Source: Bicyclus anynana (Eukaryota; Arthropoda; Insecta; Lepidoptera; Nymphalidae). Taken from it: a stretch of DNA of 64,000 bases. The notes beneath the pieces are model-generated. The model was not told where the DNA came from, did no database searches, and saw nothing but the letters and a program-made list of their open reading frames with translations. Position numbers and translations under genes: made by a program. This document shows, one piece after another, positions 56,827-64,000 of the stretch (positions are counted from its first letter, which is position 1; the number at the start of each line of letters is the position of its first letter). The stretch covers positions 7,723,561 to 7,787,560 of the forward strand of contig NC_069093.1 of assembly GCF_947172395.1 (NCBI RefSeq). The letters are read 5' to 3'.

Positions 56827-56921
56827 TTAGGACAATGTGACAACTTGGGCAAGAAGAGACGCGAAATTTGTTTCCACATCGATACTACGTTGTTCTTCTC
56901 TTGCGTCTTCTGCAAGGAGAT
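56827..56921 (-). CDS. Putative terminal coding exon of an unidentified gene
   Basis: On the minus strand a good acceptor (TATCTTTTGTTACAG) at 56936-56922 precedes a 95-bp open stretch with phase-2 entry. It encodes LLAEDAREEQRSIDVETNF, then ASLLAQVVTLS and stop TAA (56829-56827). The residues look like a soluble, partly helical C-terminus. I do not recognise it. Upstream exons would lie to the right; none could be confirmed. Confidence 0.3.
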
Positions 56922-57015
56922 CTGTAACAAAAGATACAAATATGTCACACATTGAAGAAACGGAAAATAAATTGAAATGGGGATATTTTTGCAGTTTATT
57001 GGAGTATACTCTTAT

Positions 57016-57266
57016 AGCCCCCGGTATGAAAAAAGTGTGTCAGCTCCGATATACGAATGGAGTTTACTCTTTCAGAATCAGATCGACTGTCTAAATAGGT
57101 GTATGTTGCCCCGCAGCATACGCTATGTACGTTTCAATACTAACGCCTGAAATGTGAAAGGTGCGCAACCACGGAGCAGCACGCCGCGCCCTGCGAATCT
57201 TCGGTTGCGCACGGTGAAAGGTGCGCATAATAGTTTTACTACCCATATTTTTTTCATACCGGGGGC
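57016..57266. mobile_element. 251-bp element with 19-bp inverted ends
   Basis: 57016-57034 (AGCCCCCGGTATGAAAAAA) and 57248-57266 are exact inverted copies. Inside, GTGAAAGGTGCGCA occurs twice (about 57157 and 57213). No coding potential. Confidence 0.7.
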
Positions 57267-57482
57267 TTTGAAAATGAAAAATCGATTCTTAAGAAGTAAA
57301 CTTCAAAAAAATATAAACGATGATAAAATCTTAGCTAAGATCAAACAAAACTGAAAATGCAAGGTGGGCCAATAGATGTTTCCAGAAGTATATATAGAAG
57401 TTAGATATATGCTATCGCGACATTTTTTTGTAGAAAATGATGTATTCTGCAAAGTTGTAGTACATTATTTTATTCTAACATC

Positions 57483-58268
57483 AATAGTTTTTTTTTCACT
57501 ACTCTTGCTCAAAAACATTGTCATATTTCCACTCCACAGCGGGGCTAAACAAGCATTTCAGCCTCTAGGGGCTAAAGTAATTTTGTTTTTTTAATTTTTG
57601 TTTTTTTAAATTAACTAACAAGGACAAGGTTGTACGATATAATACCTTTGCCTTTTCTTCATGGGGAAAAAAATATATTAGTAAATAAAAATAAAATTAA
57701 AAAGCGAGAATTTAAAAATAATTTGCTATGAATAATCCATAATTGTTTTTTTTAAGAAATTCACTGTAAATTTGTGACCGTAATTTACATATTTCGCAAC
57801 ATTAATTATTATGTGTTCATCTATTGAGAATGGTGACCCTAATTTAAAGATGGAACAAGACGAACCTCCAAATTAAATACCTACGAAAAATTTAATAAGT
57901 GGAGAAAAGAACAACGAGTTGATTCACTTACGGAAGAAGTTTTTTTAAACTAATAACTCCTACGTTTACCTCACATACTCATTATTCATCTTTACAGCAT
58001 TCGGAAATTATGTTACCGGGTAAAAGCATCTCTCTTGACATGAATTTTTCCAAGTTCGCACATTTAACTTTTAATTAAAATAAAACATTGAATTACCGTT
58101 TGGAATTATTTTATTTTGTCGTTCTTAGTGAAAAATATAGTGTAACACGCGGGGCTAAACCCATTATAAACTCGGTTTCTATTTAGCGGCCCTCGCCTTA
58201 CGTCTCAGGCCCTAAAAATGCCTCGTATATAATGGGTCGTTTTAGCCCCTTGTATAACAATCTACTAT
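57483..58268 (+). mobile_element. GGGGCTAAA repeat, copy 2
   Basis: Aligns end to end with 5126-6110, with deletions. The small frame of copy 1 is broken here by a stop and frameshifts (57830-58020). Confidence 0.55.
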
Positions 58269-58339
58269 AGCAGCGCACGCTATGTAAACAAAACTTTTGT
58301 ACACCTTGGGTTACATTATTGGAGTTACAAGAAGGATCT

Positions 58340-58445
58340 CTAATTTTTTTGAAAATATAATATAGCCTCGATAAATGGGCTATCTATCACTGAAAGTATT
58401 TTTCAAATCAGACCAGTAGTTCCTGAGATTAGCCCGTTCAAACAG
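58340..58445 (-). mobile_element. Helitron fragment
   Basis: TATAGCC, GATAAATGGGCTATCTATC and CAGTAGTTCCTGAGATTA blocks match the inverse of 53690-53740. Confidence 0.5.
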
Positions 58446-58984
58446 TAGCTATATAATATCATTGTAGTCAAGAGTATGTAGATATCGGACTCTCCAATGT
58501 TGCCGAGATTGTATTTTGTAATCTTTTCGATAACATATTATTATTGTCATTGAATTTGAGAATAATATCAAGTAGGTACGTACCGCGTAGATATGCTATC
58601 TATTTAAGGGTAGGTTTCCATTTAGAACGCAGTATTAAATAAACGAAAAACATAACGAAATGTAGTCATATTGTACCTAGTAGTAAGTAACGAAATGCTT
58701 ATTCGTAAGTAACGTGGTCAATATTATCTTATTAACGGCCAGATCTCCTAATCCTCCTAATAGGAGAGCATAGAGCTTAGACCTACCACGCTTTTCCAAT
58801 GTGGATAGGCAGGCTTTGAATTATATCTACTTACTGTTTTATTTTATGATAATTACGATAATGTTGATGATTAGGTAGGTATACTAAAGATCGTAACATA
58901 CTCTCAAAGGCCCAACTTCACGCTGAGTATTTTAAAGAAAAGACTTACTTACTTCATAGTGGTAATTAAGTAGACAGTTAAGTA
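58446..58984. other. Intergenic DNA, nothing recognised
   Basis: AT-rich, with no open frame of known family and no recognisable element end. Confidence 0.4.
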
Positions 58985-59405
58985 ACATATTTATCTGGTA
59001 TCTATAAAAAGCTAGCCGATACCTGCATAAAATTAAGTTTTCCATAAATCGTGTCTATTCCAAATTTCAGTGAAATCCATTCAGTAGTTTTAGCGTGAAA
59101 CAGTAACAAATATCCCATGGGAATATTTTTTCTGGGATAAAAAGTAGCCAAGTGTTTGTCCAGGCTATCTCAATTCCGAATTCCAGCTAATTCCGTTCTA
59201 GTCACTGCGTGATAGCAACAATCATTCATACCATCATATCAAATGTTTTTCGCAAATTCCACAAAAACCATGATTTTTTTCGGCATAAAAGTAGCCTATG
59301 TGTTAATCCAAGTTATTAAGTATCTTCGGTTCGGTTCAGTAGTAGCGGCGTTAAATAGTTACAAAATCCATACAAATTTTCCTGTTTATAATATTAGTAG
59401 GATAT
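58985..59405 (-). mobile_element. Decayed Helitron-like sequence, two partial copies
   Basis: GGGATAAAAAGTAGCC and GGCATAAAAGTAGCCTATGTG blocks resemble 53430-53470. The right end TATAATATTAGTAGGATA resembles an inverted 5' end. Confidence 0.45.
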
Positions 59406-59633
59406 GGATTCTAATGCCCCGTTGAAATCCCGTTAAAATCCGGAAGGAATATGTTACGAAAACAAAGTTTAGTCCAACCTATAGACTATATTGAATAACA
59501 AGTAGTGTTACAGCTGTTGCACCTTAAGCAAATGATAATGATGATTGATTATGTAAAGCTTTTTTCAATCTCTGTTGAGATCTTACGAGTAGGTATCTAG
59601 TATCTACTTAGTCTTGCAGCGCAAACGACAAGA

Positions 59634-59711
59634 CGATAAAACTGATCGTGTATGGATCGCGATGTGCATGACATTATGCAGATCTTGAACAACACACGAT
59701 CAGTTTTATCG
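59634..59711. repeat. Inverted repeat, 18-bp arms
   Basis: CGATAAAACTGATCGTGT (59634-59651) pairs with 59694-59711. A related AACTGATCGTGTA block lies at 60739, between the arms of the next fold-back. Confidence 0.7.
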
Positions 59712-59923
59712 GATGTCCTGCCATTAGCCCAGCAGGCACGTGAACGTTTTGGACGGTCAGTGGTTAGCATCTATCTTCTATACTTCTATCTATACAGTAT
59801 ACTCTAAACTTATAATAAAACTGGTCGAACTCTATACATTTATTCGCAATTTGAGATTTTACTTATACCATTTGCAACAACAAACGTTACCGTGGTATAG
59901 AGTACTACTAGCGCCATCTAGAA

Positions 59924-60360
59924 TCTATACTTATAATTCTGTATATTTTAGATAAATCTGTACATTGAAGAATTTTGAAAATTTTGAAAATTTTTGTTAG
60001 GTGGCATTATATAATCGATACTGAAACTAAAAATATTTTTTTTCGATTTTTTGTCCGTCTGTCTGTCCGTGTTTTTTGTTATTCGGGCATAACACTGAAA
60101 CTACTGAATGAATTCAAATGAAACTTGGCACGGTTTAAGACCATAATACGGAGAAGATTACAGGATTGTTTTTGTTTCGAATTGCGAAAATAAAATAAGA
60201 ACGCTGCGGCTACTGAAGCGATTTGGCTGAAATTCGGAATGAAAATAGTTTTTACTATGGCTTAACACATAGGCTAACTTTTCATCCCGGAAAAATTTCC
60301 GCGGTATTTGTGAAAACTGACGCGTCCGTCCACGCGGACGCAGTCGCGGGCGTCCGCTAG
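59924..60360 (+). mobile_element. Complete-ended Helitron (437 bp)
   Basis: Starts TCTATACTTATAATT, ends GCGGACGCAGTCGCGGGCG hairpin plus CTAG, flanked by A and T. Contains GTCTGTCTGTCC. Confidence 0.8.
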
Positions 60361-60696
60361 TTTGAAATAAGTGTAATAATACGATTAATTAGCAGTAAAA
60401 GTTCTATGTCGACTTAGGTCAGAAGCCCTCCAACCGCTGCAAAGGATAGTGATTAGCGATCGAGGCTGAAGCCTTGAAAGCAGTTTTTTGTATCCTCATT
60501 GGTTTTCAATGCCAGAGACAAAATGTTGTTGTTTCCTTTTCGGTACAAAATTGTTCCACGAAAGACGGGCGTTGTTATTCTAGTTTTGGTAGATTTTTCT
60601 TTGAATTTATAAATAAGGTGACAACTCAATGTTAACTAAACAAACAGCAGGAAGGTGGTCAACACACCAGAAATTAATTGTTAAGTTTCTTATCTA

Positions 60697-60839
60697 TTGA
60701 CGATCAATTATTCTTACGTTTCTGCAGCACCCAGACTATAACTGATCGTGTATTAGTCGCTGCGTGCATGGCGGCTCGACTTATAAAACGTCTTTGCTGC
60801 CGTTTGCGCTGCAGAAACGTGAGAATAATTGACCGTCAA
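60697..60839. repeat. Fold-back with ~31-bp arms
   Basis: TTGACGATCAATTATTCTTA... (60697-60727) pairs with 60808-60839, with about two mismatches, around a ~80-bp loop. Loop and flank share blocks (CTGATCGTGTA; GTCAATGGCTGAC) with 59634-59765, so both are copies of one small element. Confidence 0.65.
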
Positions 60840-60880
60840 TGGCTGACTTTAGCTTTTAGTGACAGAGGTGGAGGCGTGTG

Positions 60881-61460
60881 ACATCGATACCCGCTTAACA
60901 AAAAATCCGTCGCAAACCAACCATTCATATAGAGATTATCTGTAATTTATCATGTTTTTTTTGTATCAGACACTAACAGGCCCGTCTGTGCATACCACTA
61001 CAACCGAAAAAAAAGTAGTCTTCCGAAAATGGAATATCATATTATCATACCTATAGTGCACAGCTTCACGATGAAGGTACTATACAGGTGGTTGACCGCT
61101 TCAAACTTCAAACTTGTTTTAGGAATTAGAGAATAAAGGAAGCATATGGTTATAGTATTTATATCATGTACCTATTTCTTAAATATGTATATAGGTTATC
61201 TCGTTGATTTTTTTTTAAATTAGCAGTTGTTTAAATAGAAAATACTTACGTGCGTATACGTGGGTATATAAATACCTACCTAATAATTGGTTCCGATAGA
61301 AATTATTACCTACTTCATTTATTTTTTTCAAGTAAGTACCCATCTACTTAGGAAGGTAAATGCCTACTTCTAATATTAATAATTATGAAAGTTAGGTTTA
61401 ATTTTTTTTTGTATAATAATCGTTAAATGTAGGTATAGAAAATTGATGCACGTCATTTAT
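60881..61460. other. Intergenic DNA, nothing recognised
   Basis: AT-rich spacer without gene or element ends that I can identify. Confidence 0.4.
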
Positions 61461-61930
61461 TGACGTGACAACGTCATATAATTCGATGGAGCCGGCTGTA
61501 AAATTCAAAAAACATGACGTCATGCGTCTTCCCTCGCTCTAGGGTTGCCAACAGTTTTTACAAGAAATAAAGTAAACTGTAAACGAACAGTATTTTATTT
61601 ATTTCATTCGTATGACTTTGTCACGTTCAACTATAGTCAGTAAACCGACTTTACAGACCACCGTTTTTGACGTGACAACGTCATATAATTCGATAAAGCC
61701 AACCGATCCGAAAAAAGATGACGTCATGCGTCGTTCCCTCGCTCTAGGGTTGCCAACTTTTTTTACAAGAAATAAAGTATATTCTGGTCTATGAAGATTA
61801 TTAAACAGTATTTTAGAAAAACGATCATTTTCTTTTAAAAATGCAACTATTCCATCAGTATTTTCTTATGACGTGGTCCCGTTCAACTATCGTCAGTAAA
61901 CCGACTTTTCAGACAACCGATTTTTTTATT
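61461..61930 (+). repeat. 207-bp tandem duplication with CRE-like TGACGTCA sites
   Basis: TGACGTGACAACGTCATATA starts at 61461 and 61668. Each unit has TGACGTCATGCGTC (61515-61522 and 61719-61726), CCCTCGCTCTAGGGTTGCCAA, and TCAGTAAACCGACTTT. The second unit is longer by an insertion near 61790-61860. TGACGTCA is the known CREB/ATF consensus; binding is inferred. Confidence 0.7.
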
Positions 61931-62080
61931 CGTAGGTACCTACGTACTCAAGAGTTAAGATATTACAATGTAACAGCTGCGTGCTAAAAACAAAATAACG
62001 ATATCAACACGCTGTTAAAAAGTCATCACATTTTTTGTGTGCAACGTAAACACTTCGCAAAAAATATAATTATGTCTCAC

Positions 62081-62197
62081 CCGTTTGTCTCCATAACACT
62101 CTTTAAGCGTGACATACAGCGAGAAACTCATAAACAACACCTTCAAACTGAGTGCAACAGACACCACAACAATAAATATGCTTATACATATCCACAT
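62081..62197 (-). CDS. Putative first coding exon with membrane anchor
   Basis: ATG at 62197 opens 39 codons (MWICISIFIVVVSVALSLK..., a hydrophobic segment of about 25 residues, then KECYGDKR), ending at a donor CGG|GTGAGA in phase 0. On the same strand, TCAGTT initiator-like motifs lie about 100 bp upstream (near 62300). This fits a signal-anchor or signal-peptide exon. No following exon was found by eye. Unidentified; it may be chance. Confidence 0.3.
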
Positions 62198-62497
62198 TTT
62201 TACTGATTGCGTTTAAATAATACCAAAGAAATTGTAAATCTATCGGTAAACACGTCGATGCCGCGAACGAAAACACGAGCTGCCGGTTACAATGAACTGA
62301 TCAACTGAGCGACTGGCTGATTTTTTTTTATCGAAACTCGCTCGCAAGCCTTCGTAAGCCGACAGAAGTGTCAAGTTGAGCTAATGTTCTACTGGACTCT
62401 TAATACTTTATCTAAGCAATCTACTGTACTATCTACTTCAGCTCTAGATTTGGATGATCATTAATCAAAATACGTGCGTCAATAGATATAGAAAGTC

Positions 62498-62761
62498 GTG
62501 ATTTTTTTAAAGGTAAGTTTCATCAAGACGGCAGTCGCAGACGTTGTAGATATTTATTTTGGGGATTTTGAGTTTCCAAGCAACCGGCTCAGGGCTACAG
62601 AGTGGATCTCCTCAATATGCGCTGTCACAAAGATTTATTGCTTTCTGTATCCGACTGTTGATCCAACAGTCAAGCGAAAGCTTTTTCAGGTGTTGGATGA
62701 AGCTCTTCGCTATAAGACCATTGACGGAAACGACTATCGAAATAATATTTTTAATAGGTAG
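62498..62761 (+). other. Unidentified open frame
   Basis: 87 codons, with an unusually protein-like middle (FGDFEFPSNRLRATEWISS, YPTVDPTVKRKLFQVLDEAL). The N-terminus is not ATG-supported by context and a GTAAGT donor-like site lies at 62512. It could be an exon or TE remnant; no family recognised. Confidence 0.2.
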
Positions 62762-62818
62762 TTTAATTACTTTACTCGTAGGTATGTTATATTGCACTAT
62801 CCGCTTTCCTTTCTTTAA

Positions 62819-62958
62819 ATATTTCATTCAAGGTTGTCTGGAGGAGGTCGCTTTAAGCGATAAGACCGCCTTTGCGTTACTTTTCTGTTGTATTTCTTTT
62901 TCTTGTTTTTTGTATCTTTATTTTTTTTGTGTGCAATAAAGAATTAAAATAAATAAAT
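62819..62958 (+). mobile_element. 5'-truncated LINE/SINE 3' end
   Basis: GCGATAAGACCGCCTTTGCG, a T-rich tract, then GTGCAATAAAGAATTAAA and AAATAAATAAATAA tail: a very common lepidopteran retroelement 3' end. Confidence 0.65.
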
Positions 62959-63065
62959 AACGGTTGACTCGACATTTCACATGGCGGTAATCTCATCTCA
63001 CAGTTATTATGAATTAGCTAAAGCTGTTAATCACGTCCTGTTATGATAGAAGCATGTGCCCTACT

Positions 63066-63300
63066 GAGAGATATCAAATCAAAAATTCAATTATTTCAAT
63101 TAGACTTAGTGTACAACCACTTTTAAAACGTCAAGTCATGTCATGACTTAAAGGTGGTAATTAAAACTTAAAATGAAAGTTTCGAGATTTTCAAACGCGC
63201 CTCCCGAGAAGAGCCCACAATAAACTCAGCCAAGGTTTATTGTTTTTGTTTTACAAACCACCATTTTATAAACTTAACTGGCTGTAACATAATACAGCGA
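63066..63300 (-). mobile_element. LINE/SINE tail, same family as 50955-51420
   Basis: CAAATCAAAAATTCAATTATTTC, GAGAAGAGCCCACAATAAACTCAGCC blocks match the 51-kb copy. Confidence 0.5.
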
Positions 63301-63599
63301 TAATATAGAACTGTTTCTTTTTTACTTCAATAATGTAACGTAATTAGAAAATATTTCTCGATTGCAATAAATGGCAAATCGAGTGCTCCAGTTTTCCATG
63401 AGCGATTCAAAAGCGACACTATTGCGTCATTTTCACTGTTAAGGGCCGGTTTCGCCACTTTCTGTTAAGATTCGGATATTCTGGACGGTTATTTTGTCAC
63501 TTTCTTAATTTATATCAAGTAACAAAGACGATATTTGTGAATAAGGCTTTCCTAAATTTGTCAGAAGGTCAGTGGTAGCTACTTATGTTATGTTAGTTA

Positions 63600-63860
63600 C
63601 GTTATATTGTGACCAGTAGACATGCGACGCGTCTGTCGCATCTTTCACGCGCCAGAAAAATGTACCCCAACTGCGCAGGCAGCTCGATTTTGTTTTATTT
63701 TAGATCGTGCAGTTACGCAAATTTAGATTAAATAACGTGATAAGAATAACACTTGTTTACTGTTTTGTTTAGTGCTTGTAAACTGAGCCTACTTGAAATA
63801 AATGAATTTTGAATTTTGAATTTGAATTTTTGAATTGAATTTTTGTTTGATTCTATAAAT
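63600..63860 (+). mobile_element. LINE/SINE 3' tail, forward orientation
   Basis: CTTGTAAACTGAGCCTACTTG then AAATAAATGAATTTTGA and several GAATTTT repeats: the same tail as at 50955 but on the + strand. Confidence 0.5.
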
Positions 63861-64000
63861 GGCATTTAATAAAACTAGCATGATACCTACGCTTTGGCTA
63901 TTCATCATTTTGGATTGAACCCAGCATTTTCTGTGGATCTAGTTAATTGTGGAGAATACCTAATTGAAATCAGCTATCGTTCTGACATATATATAAAAAA

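Noticed and set aside
62612..62939. Overlapping frames on both strands with hydrophobic stretches
   Set aside because: They overlap a retroelement 3' end (T-rich tail) and each other; no codon or splice support.

Overview
The window reads as nuclear DNA of a moth or butterfly (Lepidoptera). It is AT-rich, its genes have spliced introns with GT-AG ends, and it is packed with transposable elements. The Helitrons end in a GC-rich hairpin plus CTAG and sit between A and T, a pattern common in Lepidoptera. The assignment rests on family recognition by eye; no search was run.

Host genes. Two tandem paralogues of a NUDT6-like Nudix hydrolase lie on the + strand: gene A at 1536-5077 (4 coding exons) and gene B at about 45988-52864 (4 or 5 coding exons). 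Their shared exons have the same intron phases (1, 0, 1), and two of them have identical lengths (92 and 211 nt). Between them, also on +, is GET4 (27278-31837, 4 exons, 318 aa), a subunit of the tail-anchored membrane protein targeting complex. Each of the three genes has a cluster of TGACA/TGTCA pentamers spaced about 6-7 bp upstream of its start. Two short putative exons on the minus strand (62081-62197 with a membrane segment; 56827-56921 with a stop) hint at a further gene that I cannot identify.

Mobile elements make up most of the rest. 8.3-15.8 kb is a GC-rich mosaic of very similar R1-clade LINE pieces joined in scrambled order. 15.9-17.2 kb is a hAT/ZMYM1-like transposase remnant full of fold-back inverted copies. 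17.6-18.2 kb is a 140-bp tandem repeat. 18.2-19.4 kb is a dead CR1/Jockey-group LINE with two more fold-backs. 19.8-24.9 kb is a broken Copia LTR retrotransposon on the minus strand, interrupted by Helitrons. 25.07-26.71 kb is a hAT-like non-autonomous element with 26-bp inverted ends. 32.3-39.5 kb is a nest of Helitrons carrying G-rich/C-rich arrays, into one of which an I-clade LINE (35198-38635) jumped with a long target duplication. 39747-45747 is a near full-length I-clade LINE with a 12-bp target duplication, inserted into the TGTCA cluster upstream of gene B. 53-64 kb is intergenic, with MITEs, SINEs, Helitrons and LINE tails.

The introns of all three genes contain TE fragments, but the coding exons look intact. 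The most interesting unexplained points are the promoter pentamer clusters, a possible mitochondrial presequence present in gene B but not seen in gene A, a dispersed element carrying variable numbers of a 131-bp repeat, a run of fold-back palindromes at 16-19 kb, and an NRF-1/EWG-like palindrome at 15926-15949.
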